This document shows positions 1 to 7,460 of a stretch of 14,574 nucleotides of DNA, one piece after another. The position numbers and the translations under genes were made by a program. The DNA is taken from positions 4,184 through 18,757 of the forward strand of contig METF01000306.1 of NCBI GenBank assembly GCA_001771235.1, given 5' to 3'. The notes beneath the pieces are model-generated. The model was not told the DNA's origin. It searched no databases and worked only from the letters and a program-made list of their open reading frames with translations. Positions within the stretch are counted from its first letter, which is position 1; the number at the start of each line of letters is the position of its first letter. The stretch is from Candidatus Zhuqueibacterota bacterium RBG_16_48_16. Its GTDB lineage: Bacteria > Zhuqueibacterota > Zhuqueibacteria > Residuimicrobiales > Sediminimicrobiaceae.

Positions 1-2
1 TC

Positions 3-965
3 GGCCAAGTGGCCGTCAGCGGCGGTAAAGGATTATACAGGATTCTCGATGCAGAGTCCATTTATCCCGGTATCCTGTATATCAATCCGTTTTATTCCGG
101 CTACGGCAGCGATCACGAAGGAAAATTCTCAGAGGACCACACGCTCAACTTGTCGTTTACACTCGGCTTGTCTCGAAAAATGGAAATATACTTGAATACC
201 GTTCCTTACCAGGATGACCAGGAACATATTTGGGGGCCTTTTGGCGATACCAAAATCGGCGTGAAGTATAGTTTTCAAAGTAAAGAACGATTCACAAAAT
301 TCGGCCTGGCAGGCTTTGCCACGTTGCCGACAGCGCCCAGACATAATGTAGACTTTGAGCCATTTACCTCAGACAAGATAGGATGGGGAGTACTTGGCCT
401 GCTCAATTTTGATCTGAAAAATAACAGCTCGGCAATTCCACTTAAATTTTCTTTGAATTTTGGCTATCGCGATCTCGATGTAAAAGATCGCTTTTTTCAG
501 GATAAAAAGGATCAGCTCGTCGGCGGACTGGGACTTAAATTCCCGGTCAGGTCCTCAATTATCTATTCCGAATTTTACAGCGAAACATTCTACAATAACT
601 CGGACGTCAGCCTGAGCTATAATTTCGTGCGTTTCACGCAAGGTATCCGCTTCCTGGGTCCATGGAATCTCGTCTTCGACATTGCCGGCGATATTGAGCT
701 GGGCGGATACTCTGAAAAAGACAATGGGCCTTCCGGCAACCCTTTTATAAAAGACTATGCCGATTGGAAAGTCGTTGTCGGTATGACCTATCGTACCCAG
801 ATGTTTAAATACCTGACTCCCGAAGAAAAATTGGCAAGGAAATATCAAAAAGAAGAACAGGAAAAATTAGAGTCGATCCGGCAAAAGCGGGAGCAGGTTA
901 TAAAAGATTTGGAAGACATCAAAAAAAAGCTGGATAAAGAAAAACGGGATAAGGACGCTTATTAG
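3..965 (+). CDS. Outer-membrane β-barrel protein with C-terminal coiled-coil tail (5' truncated)
   Basis: The reading frame is open to the window's left edge. The GTG at position 9 is only the first start-like codon, so the true start and probably a signal peptide lie upstream. The visible 320 residues show alternating short amphipathic strands rich in Tyr, Phe and Gly with polar turns (for example GDTKIGVKY, LSLSFTLGL-like and LVGGLGLKF segments). This is the usual look of an outer-membrane β-barrel of about 10-14 strands. After the last strands (around VVVGMTYRTQMF) comes a tail of about 50 residues very rich in Lys, Glu and Arg, predicted to be a coiled coil and probably periplasmic. It is followed 5 nt later by a secreted TPR gene and belongs to the same operon as the motor genes. 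Barrel nature is inferred from composition and pattern. The specific role (porin or scaffold of an envelope machine, like the GltA/B/H barrels of Myxococcus) is a guess. Confidence 0.7.
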   Translation, partial: GQVAVSGGKGLYRILDAESIYPGILYINPFYSGYGSDHEGKFSEDHTLNLSFTLGLSRKMEIYLNTVPYQDDQEHIWGPFGDTKIGVKYSFQSKERFTKFGLAGFATLPTAPRHNVDFEPFTSDKIGWGVLGLLNFDLKNNSSAIPLKFSLNFGYRDLDVKDRFFQDKKDQLVGGLGLKFPVRSSIIYSEFYSETFYNNSDVSLSYNFVRFTQGIRFLGPWNLVFDIAGDIELGGYSEKDNGPSGNPFIKDYADWKVVVGMTYRTQMFKYLTPEEKLARKYQKEEQEKLESIRQKREQVIKDLEDIKKKLDKEKRDKDAY

Positions 966-970
966 TCACG

Positions 971-2350
971 ATGAATTTGAAAACGAAATCCGTAAATCTT
1001 TTTCATCTTTTCGTTCTATTCTTTGTGGCGACTCTAGTTTCCGCAAGCCAACCAGGCGAGGCGATTGAAAACGGAAAAATGAAGCGAATGGGCAAGCAGG
1101 TAGAGGATGACCTGGAAAGGGCTTCCGATCGCCTGCTGGTCGAGGCCATGGGCGAATTCGATAGCGGCAACTATTGGGAATGCGCCCGCGACCTGATCAT
1201 CCAATTGGATTTTTATCCCAATTATTCCGGATCCGACCGGGTGGTTTTTACACTAGGCGAATGTCTTTTTGAGATCGGGCTGTATGACGGTGCCGCAAAG
1301 CTATACAAACATTTGGTCAAAAAATATATCCGAAGTCCGTTGTTGCCCAGGGCTCTGCTCGGTTTGCAGAGGATCGAATATGTTCGAGGAGATCACCCGC
1401 GCTGTATCGAGTTCTACAACGCCATCTATCGAGCCGTAGCGGAAGAGTCCATAATGGACGCTTCACGTTATTACGCCGGGATGAGTTTTTACAAAATAAA
1501 GGACTACAACCAGGCCCTGCAAATCCTTTCGCTCATCGACCCGAAAAGCGAATATTACGATGCCGGACAATACAGTGCGGCGCTGGCTTTGCTGAGGTTA
1601 AAACGAGTAAGACAGACTATTGAGACTTTATCAAATATTACCAGGCGGCCGGTAACAAACGATGAGCGGCGCGCCATAATCGATGATTCCCATCTCACGC
1701 TTGGCTACATCTATTATGAGCTCGGCTACTTTGACAAGGCGCTGAAAAATTTCCGATCCGTTTCGGCAAACCATCAGAACCATGCGAACGCCTTGCTGGC
1801 CGAAGGCTGGGCGGCAGCACAGTTGGGATTATTTCAGGACGCCATAAGACCCCTGACAAGGCTGATCAGTCGCTACCCGGAGCTTGAGAGTAACGAAGAA
1901 GCTTTTTTCCTTCTCGGCAGGTGCTACTTGAAGCTGGACAAATTCGATGAAGCGCTGACGGTTTATGAACATCTCATCGAGGTATTTCCCGAAAGAGATG
2001 TCGTGCCGGCCATCGTCAAAGAGGTGAACGAGAACCTGGCAACGGAAGGCTTAAAGATTGAAAAAATAAAAATGGACCTTCTCGTCCTGGAAACCAGGCT
2101 GCTCGACACCCTGCCGTTAAGCGAAGAAGAAACTCTGCCCGTTTATATTAAAACGGAAAAGTCGCGTATCTCCGAAGCCAAGGAGGGCTTGCTGAGACGC
2201 ATCGAGACCGAGAAAAGCGACTTTAATGAAATGTTATCGCAAATCGAAAGCCTGAAGCGCCTGATGGCGCTTAGGGAAAACAGAAGAGACTGGCGCGCTT
2301 ATGCCGAATATGGCAAATCGCGCGCGCTGTTTTTAAAAAGAATGCAATAA
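971..2350 (+). CDS. Secreted TPR protein with C-terminal coiled coil
   Basis: This 459-residue protein starts at an ATG 5 nt after the preceding stop. There is no clear Shine-Dalgarno sequence, so translational coupling is likely. Residues 1-26 form a signal peptide (Lys near the N-terminus, hydrophobic LFHLFVLFFVATLV, then SAS). No lipobox cysteine is present, so a soluble periplasmic protein is expected. Residues about 55-345 hold tetratricopeptide-like helical pairs, clearest at DSHLTLGYIYYELGYFDKAL and AFFLLGRCYLKLDKFDEAL. Residues about 350-430 are charged and helical, probably a coiled coil. TPR proteins act as protein-protein scaffolds. The position between a β-barrel gene and ExbB/ExbD motor genes suggests a periplasmic structural part of that envelope complex, comparable in type to the GltC/GltE TPR proteins of the Myxococcus machinery. 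The TPR call is firm; the role is inferred. Confidence 0.82.
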   Translation: MNLKTKSVNLFHLFVLFFVATLVSASQPGEAIENGKMKRMGKQVEDDLERASDRLLVEAMGEFDSGNYWECARDLIIQLDFYPNYSGSDRVVFTLGECLFEIGLYDGAAKLYKHLVKKYIRSPLLPRALLGLQRIEYVRGDHPRCIEFYNAIYRAVAEESIMDASRYYAGMSFYKIKDYNQALQILSLIDPKSEYYDAGQYSAALALLRLKRVRQTIETLSNITRRPVTNDERRAIIDDSHLTLGYIYYELGYFDKALKNFRSVSANHQNHANALLAEGWAAAQLGLFQDAIRPLTRLISRYPELESNEEAFFLLGRCYLKLDKFDEALTVYEHLIEVFPERDVVPAIVKEVNENLATEGLKIEKIKMDLLVLETRLLDTLPLSEEETLPVYIKTEKSRISEAKEGLLRRIETEKSDFNEMLSQIESLKRLMALRENRRDWRAYAEYGKSRALFLKRMQ

Positions 2351-2364
2351 TATTTTTGGCTCTG

Positions 2365-5292
2365 ATGATAAGAACACATTTGACAATTTCACCCGCAGAC
2401 AATAAAACCCGTTATTGCTCCATTTCCCTTTTGGCAATCATCGTATTTTGTCTGGCCGGAGGCCATCTCGTCCATTCCCAGGAAAGCAAACTGGTCACGG
2501 CGATTATTCAGGATGTCGGCGGCGACCTGGACAAACTCGATGCGATCATTAAACAACATGAGGGCTTGCTCGGCAAATATCCCCAGGGAGAATTTGCAGC
2601 GACCATCATGTTTCAGTTGGCCGAGCTTTACGAGCAAAAAGCAAACCTCAATTTCAATCGGGAAATGGCTGACTATGAGAAAGCCCTGAGTAAATTTGAC
2701 CTGGGGGAGCTGGCCCAGGAACCCATCGCCCCGAGAATTAACAATAGCGTAACCATCAACTATCTACTCAAGCTATTGGCCGATTTCCCAAGCCTCGACT
2801 TTCGCGACAAAGTGCTTTACAAACTGGCCATGGCTTATCTGCAGGAAGGAAACCGAAGCAAGGCGCAAGTCTATTTTGAAGAGATTATTCTCAAGCATCC
2901 GCAATCCGATATAATTCTTGAATCGCATTTCAGGCTGGGAGAATTTTTCTTTGACAGGAGAGACTTTGACAATGCGATAAATGAATACAGCCACCTTCTT
3001 GGCAAATGGAACAATCCCTATTTTGATTTAGCGCTTTACAAGCTGGGATGGGCTTATTACAACACGAAAGATTATAAAAACTCAATCGGCACGTTCATCT
3101 ATCTCCTGGAAGATCTGAATCTCGTCGAAAATGCCAATTCGGTGACCATAGAAAAATCAAAAACGGATCTGGGGCAAGAGGCCATACAATATATTTCCAG
3201 TTGTTTCACAGAGTACGGCGGCCCTGATGAGGCGAAGGAATTTTTAAAAACGCGAAAGGAAAAACCATACTCCCTGCCTATTTTTGAGCAGATGGCGAAA
3301 TTGTACCAAAAAAGAAATTACTATGCCGAAGCCATCGGCACCTACGAAGCGGTTTTGGAAGTCTATCCGTATTACCAAAATGCCCCGGAAATTTACAGGC
3401 TCATCATTGAAAATTATGAGCTGGATGACCGCGTGCAGGATGCGAATAGAGCCAGGGAGGCTATCGTCAAAAAATTCGGCCCGGGCAGTGATTGGTTGAG
3501 ACATTTCATCGATGATGAGGAGAATTATAAAAAGTGCATCTCCCTGGTTCAGGAGACACTGATCTACCTGGGCACCTACTATCAGGCCGAAGCGCAGAAA
3601 ACAAGCCGGGCCAGAGATTACCAGCTCGCCATCGATAAATACAACGAGTTTCTGGACAAGTTCAGATTCTCCGATCAAGCCGCGAAAATCAATTTCTACC
3701 TCGCCGAATGTTATTATAATGCCTCCGATTTCGCCAACGCCGCGGAAGCTTATTATGATGTCGTGACCAAATACGACCGCAACCCGTTCAGCGAAGACGC
3801 CGCCTATAACAGGATTTTGTGCTATTATCACTTGTTGGGAACGGACGTTCCAATGGACAGCGTCACCATCTATATCGATGAATTTCTCGGCACCGGCGAG
3901 ATTTTAACCGTCACCGTAGCCCGCCAAAGTGAAATAGATCTTTTACGGTCATGTAATGATTTCGTGCTCATTTTTCCTGACAGCAAATGGCTGGATCAGG
4001 TGCTGCTCAAATACGGTGAAACATTACACGAGCTAAAAGTCTATCGGGCGGCGATAAAAGCATATACCAAAGTCGTCGAAATCGGTCCGAACAAACCGTA
4101 TCACCTGCTGGCAGCGATGAATGCCGGCCAAAGCTACTTCGACGGCGGTTTTTACGCCCAGGCCGAGGTATGGCTTCGTAATATTGTCGAAAATTTCCCG
4201 GACTCGGTGCGATACATTGAAAAAGCGAAAAAGCTGGCCATTTCGGCGCAGTTTAAAATTGCCGAAAAAATGAGCGACGATGAAAAATCGGCCGATGCGG
4301 CATCCATGCTGCGTTCGATTGCCGATAAAACCGATGACGATGCTTTTCGGGAGCGGGCGCTGTTCGAGGCCGCCACACAATATCAAAAGGCGGGCAATCT
4401 GACTTCCGCGGCTTTAGCGCTGGAGCGGCTGGCGACGTTGAATCCATCCTCCGAATCGGCAGACGAGGCTCTGTATAAAGCAGCCGGTATTCGCGAGATG
4501 AACGGGGAGTGGCGTCTGGCAGCGGCCAATTATTTGAATTTAACCGAACACTATCCGGGCTCCGAGTTCGCCTCGCGGTCATTAAGAAACGCGGCGGTAT
4601 GCTACGAAAGTGTCGAAGACTGGATCATGGCCGGAAGGCTGTACCAGCAATTTGCAGATACCTATCCGAGTCCGTCCGCCGATCTGCTGGAGTGCCTGTT
4701 CAAATCCGGGGAAATGGCTTTAAAAGTGAACAATTCTTCAGGCGCTTTGCTTGCGTTCGGCAAAACGATTGAGACTTATGATAGAATGCAAAATCAAGGC
4801 GCTCAGGTCGATATTTATTTCGTGGCCCAGGCGCAGTTCATGATCGGTGAAGTGCATTATGAAGATTACCGCAAGGTAGAGCTGACGCCGCCGTTCAAGC
4901 CAAACCTGGAAAAAAAGATCGACAAACTGAAACAGGTTTTGAATGACTATAAAGACGCCGCCAGCTATCACGTGGCCGATTGGACGACGGCCGCTTCCTA
5001 TAAAATCGGCAAAAGCTTCGAAGAGCTTGTGCGCGCTTTTATGGAGGCGCCCATTCCCGACGGGCTGGATGGAGAGCAAATCGAAATCTACAAAGCCAAT
5101 CTGGCCCAGTATGCGAAACCTTACAAAGAACAGGCGCTGCAAACATACCAGAAAAATCTCGAACAGGCAGAAGCAAATAATATTGACAATTTTTGGATTA
5201 AAGAAAGCCGCAAGCGCTATGAGGCTTTGCTCGTCGAGCTGAAACCGGATGACAAAAAAGAACCTTCACCTCCACAACAAAACAATGGCTGA
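2365..5292 (+). CDS. Large secreted TPR-repeat protein (975 aa)
   Basis: I chose the ATG at 2365. A TTG at 2356 in the same frame would add three residues but has no better ribosome binding site. The signal peptide has a basic region (NKTRYCS), then a hydrophobic stretch (ISLLAIIVFCLAGG), then HSQ. The cysteine lies inside the hydrophobic core and does not form a proper lipobox. At least ten TPR-like units follow nearly to residue 800. Examples are LALYKLGWAYYNTKDYKNSI, KINFYLAECYYNASDFANAA and AMNAGQSYFDGGFYAQAEVW. The tail is Lys/Pro/Gln rich. The repeat pattern resembles the long TPR proteins that accompany Tol/Exb-like motor clusters in Myxococcota-type genomes. The gene begins 14 nt after the previous one and ends 15 nt before the next. 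A scaffold role in the periplasm is inferred; no enzymatic motif was seen. Confidence 0.85.
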   Translation: MIRTHLTISPADNKTRYCSISLLAIIVFCLAGGHLVHSQESKLVTAIIQDVGGDLDKLDAIIKQHEGLLGKYPQGEFAATIMFQLAELYEQKANLNFNREMADYEKALSKFDLGELAQEPIAPRINNSVTINYLLKLLADFPSLDFRDKVLYKLAMAYLQEGNRSKAQVYFEEIILKHPQSDIILESHFRLGEFFFDRRDFDNAINEYSHLLGKWNNPYFDLALYKLGWAYYNTKDYKNSIGTFIYLLEDLNLVENANSVTIEKSKTDLGQEAIQYISSCFTEYGGPDEAKEFLKTRKEKPYSLPIFEQMAKLYQKRNYYAEAIGTYEAVLEVYPYYQNAPEIYRLIIENYELDDRVQDANRAREAIVKKFGPGSDWLRHFIDDEENYKKCISLVQETLIYLGTYYQAEAQKTSRARDYQLAIDKYNEFLDKFRFSDQAAKINFYLAECYYNASDFANAAEAYYDVVTKYDRNPFSEDAAYNRILCYYHLLGTDVPMDSVTIYIDEFLGTGEILTVTVARQSEIDLLRSCNDFVLIFPDSKWLDQVLLKYGETLHELKVYRAAIKAYTKVVEIGPNKPYHLLAAMNAGQSYFDGGFYAQAEVWLRNIVENFPDSVRYIEKAKKLAISAQFKIAEKMSDDEKSADAASMLRSIADKTDDDAFRERALFEAATQYQKAGNLTSAALALERLATLNPSSESADEALYKAAGIREMNGEWRLAAANYLNLTEHYPGSEFASRSLRNAAVCYESVEDWIMAGRLYQQFADTYPSPSADLLECLFKSGEMALKVNNSSGALLAFGKTIETYDRMQNQGAQVDIYFVAQAQFMIGEVHYEDYRKVELTPPFKPNLEKKIDKLKQVLNDYKDAASYHVADWTTAASYKIGKSFEELVRAFMEAPIPDGLDGEQIEIYKANLAQYAKPYKEQALQTYQKNLEQAEANNIDNFWIKESRKRYEALLVELKPDDKKEPSPPQQNNG

Positions 5293-5307
5293 TGGGAGAC
5301 CATCTTT

Positions 5308-5688
5308 ATGAGCGGCATTAAAAACAACATCCTATTGATGGCAGGCCTGGCGATCTCTGTTTTTTTGCCATTGGCCGCTCCGGCCCAGGAAGCGCAGCCC
5401 GCAAGCGTTCCCGACAGTACCCAAAGCTTCAGGCAAGAGGGTGAGGTGACGCAGGTCGATGATGAGGCGATAAAATTATTTCTGGATAAAATCGAAGTTG
5501 TCGGTCGTTTGGAAAAGCCACAGGCTGTTTTCATCATTCCCGGGAAAAATCCTGAAATCGACGACATTCGGATTGAGCGCTCTTTTTTCAATGATATTTT
5601 TCGGCCGGTGGAGAAAAAAAGTCGAACCGTGACAAAAAAAGAAAAATCCGAGCCTACACAAAATCGCCAAGATTACATTCCCTGGTAA
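5308..5688 (+). CDS. Small secreted protein of unknown function
   Basis: This 126-residue protein has an ATG preceded by GGGAG at 5294-5298, nine bases upstream. Residues 1-26 are a good signal peptide ending in A-P-A before QEAQ. The mature protein starts with a flexible Gln/Pro/Ser-rich stretch. It then has a compact, probably folded segment (about residues 50-101) with KIEVVGRLEKPQAVFIIPG followed by IRIERSFFNDIFRPV, and ends in a basic, charged tail. I do not recognise the family. It lies between the large TPR protein and the ExbB-like gene, so it is probably another periplasmic partner of the complex. The folded segment contains alternating hydrophobic residues that could form β-strands. 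No cysteine, metal site or catalytic motif is apparent. It is real: good RBS, signal peptide and tight spacing all agree. Confidence 0.75.
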   Translation: MSGIKNNILLMAGLAISVFLPLAAPAQEAQPASVPDSTQSFRQEGEVTQVDDEAIKLFLDKIEVVGRLEKPQAVFIIPGKNPEIDDIRIERSFFNDIFRPVEKKSRTVTKKEKSEPTQNRQDYIPW

Positions 5689-5781
5689 ATTATTTGCCCC
5701 AACGCCCTGGTTCCTTATGTTAATGCACAAAGAAGTGGCGTTATTACCATTATGTATCTCAAATATGTAACACCATAACCT

Positions 5782-5788
5782 AAGGAGG
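5782..5788 (+). promoter_or_regulatory. Strong Shine-Dalgarno deciding a TTG start
   Basis: AAGGAGG lies six bases before the TTG at 5795. It is the best ribosome binding site in the operon and supports the TTG as the start of the ExbB-like protein, because translation from there gives a complete N-terminus ahead of the first membrane helix. The 106-nt gap before this gene is the largest in the operon, so an internal promoter is possible. Only a weak candidate is visible (TTGCCC at 5694-5699 and TATGTT at 5716-5721, 16-nt spacer). Confidence 0.7.
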
Positions 5789-5794
5789 CTAAAA

Positions 5795-6412
5795 TTGGAC
5801 GTCATCAGATTCTTCACTCTAGGTGGCCCCATTATGTACGTTATTCTGTTCGCCCTCTTGCTCGGTGTTGTGATCATCGTCGATCGAATCATTTTTATTC
5901 GATTCAGAAGCCGGATAGATAACGAAACATTTGTCAATCGCATCATCGAGTTTATCACCAACGGTAACGTCAATAAAGCCATCGAATATTGTAATATGTC
6001 CAGCGCGGCCCTGCCCAAAATCACCAAAGCAGGACTCTCGGAATTCCACAGCTCGGCGGCGACCATTCAAAACGCCATCGAAGTTGCCGCCATGGCTGAA
6101 ATTCCAAAACTGGAAAAGCGCACGCCCTACCTGTCGATGATTGCCAACGTCGCGACACTTCTCGGTTTGTTAGGAACAATTCTCGGCCTGATCAATTCCT
6201 TCTCAGCAGTGGCTCACGCCGATGCGGCGGACAAAGCGGCCCTGCTTTCCGCCGGCATATCATTGGCCATGAACACAACCGCATTTGGGATCATCGCCGC
6301 CATCCCATGCATGGTTGCCTACAGTTATCTCGTCGAAAAAACCAATGAGCTGGTTGACGAGATCAACGAAAATGTTGCAAGGATTTACAAACAAATCGTT
6401 GCCTCGAGGTAA
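5795..6412 (+). CDS. MotA/TolQ/ExbB-family proton channel protein (AglR-like)
   Basis: This 205-residue inner-membrane protein is the stator-like channel subunit that works with ExbD/TolR proteins to turn the proton motive force into mechanical work. Three membrane helices are visible at about 12-34, 112-138 and 157-180, with a cytoplasmic loop between the first two, which is the family's topology. The hallmark signatures are present. TPYLSMIANVATLLGLLGTILG matches the second-helix motif with the conserved GLLGT threonine (T128). ISLAMNTTAFGIIAAIP matches the third-helix motif with conserved Thr pair T161/T162. Length is typical of short TolQ/ExbB proteins. The start is TTG, backed by a strong AAGGAGG. 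The next gene, an ExbD-like partner, begins 4 nt after the stop. Two ExbD genes after one ExbB gene is the arrangement of AglR-AglQ-AglS in Myxococcus. Family assignment is firm; the AglR comparison is by gene order only. Confidence 0.93.
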   Translation: MDVIRFFTLGGPIMYVILFALLLGVVIIVDRIIFIRFRSRIDNETFVNRIIEFITNGNVNKAIEYCNMSSAALPKITKAGLSEFHSSAATIQNAIEVAAMAEIPKLEKRTPYLSMIANVATLLGLLGTILGLINSFSAVAHADAADKAALLSAGISLAMNTTAFGIIAAIPCMVAYSYLVEKTNELVDEINENVARIYKQIVASR

Positions 6413-6416
6413 AGCA

Positions 6417-6884
6417 ATGGACTTGAATAATGCCCTGGGCAGGAATCGAGGCAAGAGAGACGTCGACACGGAGATAAATCTCACCGGCGTTATGAACGTC
6501 TTTCTCATTCTGATCCCGTTTCTCTTACTCACAGCCGTTTTTATGCGCATCTCCGTTCTCGAGCTGAGCCTGCCAAGCCTCGACAAAAAGTCTGCCGAAA
6601 TTAAAGAACAAAAACCAAAGAGTGTTGTACTCAACTTTCTTTCTGTTCGCGAGAATGGCTTTGAGCTGCGGGTGCCGGAATTGAAATTACCCCTTATTCC
6701 GAAGAAGAATGATATTTACGATTGGGAAGCCCTGGTGAGCCAGTTGAAACAGGCAAAGGAAAAATACCCCGATGCCGAAGATATCATCATATCACCCGAA
6801 AACGCGATCATCTATGATACAATAGTCACCACAATGGACAGGTGCCGGGAAGCGGGTTTCCCAAACATATCCATATCAGGCTGA
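6417..6884 (+). CDS. ExbD/TolR-family protein 1, with Asn in place of the key Asp
   Basis: The start is the ATG at 6417, giving 155 residues. It has GAGG at 6406-6409 overlapping the end of the ExbB-like gene. The same frame is open further upstream, but that part overlaps the ExbB gene and would place unrelated sequence before the ExbD core. The layout is typical: a short cytoplasmic N-terminus (basic, RNRGKRD), one membrane helix at about 22-44, and a periplasmic domain of about 110 residues ending with the usual ISPENAIIYDTIVTTMDRCREAGF type segment. The helix start reads INLTGVMNVFLILIPF. ExbD/TolR/MotB-type proteins normally have Asp where this protein has Asn27. That Asp carries the proton in the motor. 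A Pro (P34) in the helix is also unusual. The protein may therefore be a non-conducting partner of the second ExbD. Confidence 0.88.
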   Translation: MDLNNALGRNRGKRDVDTEINLTGVMNVFLILIPFLLLTAVFMRISVLELSLPSLDKKSAEIKEQKPKSVVLNFLSVRENGFELRVPELKLPLIPKKNDIYDWEALVSQLKQAKEKYPDAEDIIISPENAIIYDTIVTTMDRCREAGFPNISISG

Positions 6885-6909
6885 CCTCAATGTGATTGGA
6901 CACTATTTC

Positions 6910-7425
6910 ATGAGCGAAAAAAACATACAACCTTCTTTTCTCTTTGCGCAACGTGCCCGACGCTCAAAAAAGGCAACCTTTGCCATCCGCCTGACATCGA
7001 TGATCGATATGTTTACCATCCTCTTGGTTTTTCTTTTAAGCAACTACAGCTCGGAAGGTCACATCATTTCGGTAAGCGAGGATTTGCACTTGCCGGAATC
7101 CACGTCACTCATGAAGCCCAAAGTCGCATCTGTCATTTCCCTGACCTCGGAATGGATTCTGGTCGATGGAAGGCCGATTGAAAAAATCAAAGATGCCATG
7201 GCGCAAAACGATCTGTTCATTTCCACCTTGAATGATGAGCTGATGAAATTGCGCGCCTTCTCGGAAGGTGTCGGTGAGATCTCGTCCGATTTGAAGGGTT
7301 TTCAAGGTCAAATTGCCATCCAGGGCGATCGCAATATCACCTTCGAGCTTTTGAAAAAAATCATGCTGACCTGCGGCAGTGTAGGCTACAATAACATGCT
7401 GCTGACCGTCATGCAAAAAGAATAG
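6910..7425 (+). CDS. ExbD/TolR-family protein 2, key Asp present
   Basis: I prefer the ATG at 6910 (171 residues; TTGGA at 6896-6900 is a weak RBS). A GTG at 6892 in the same frame would add six residues. The N-terminus is basic (RARRSKKATF), followed by one membrane helix at about 28-45. This begins IRLTSMIDMFTILLVFLL, with Asp33 at the position that carries protons in ExbD, TolR and MotB proteins. The periplasmic part is about 125 residues and ends with FELLKKIMLTCGSVGYNN, the usual ExbD C-terminal helix. It contains an additional helical stretch (about 95-130) not seen in the first paralogue. The gene starts 25 nt after the first ExbD gene, so a heterodimer of the two inside an ExbB pentamer is likely. 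This subunit would supply the only protonatable residue. Family call is firm; the heterodimer is inferred. Confidence 0.9.
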   Translation: MSEKNIQPSFLFAQRARRSKKATFAIRLTSMIDMFTILLVFLLSNYSSEGHIISVSEDLHLPESTSLMKPKVASVISLTSEWILVDGRPIEKIKDAMAQNDLFISTLNDELMKLRAFSEGVGEISSDLKGFQGQIAIQGDRNITFELLKKIMLTCGSVGYNNMLLTVMQKE

Positions 7426-7460
7426 TACGGTACGAACCCAAAATCTTTTAATATAATCCA

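Noticed and set aside
3244..3831. 195-codon minus-strand frame inside the large TPR gene
   Set aside because: It is a shadow of the TPR coding strand, very rich in Ile, Val, Phe and Gly, with no RBS or known domain.
6285..6416. Upstream extension of the first ExbD frame
   Set aside because: The extra 44 codons overlap the ExbB gene and read as out-of-frame sequence. The ATG at 6417 has a proper RBS and gives a standard ExbD N-terminus.
7452..7457. Perfect TATAAT just before the AgmX-like gene
   Set aside because: No acceptable -35 box lies 16-18 bp upstream, and it is only 4 bp from the start codon, so it is probably chance in an operon.
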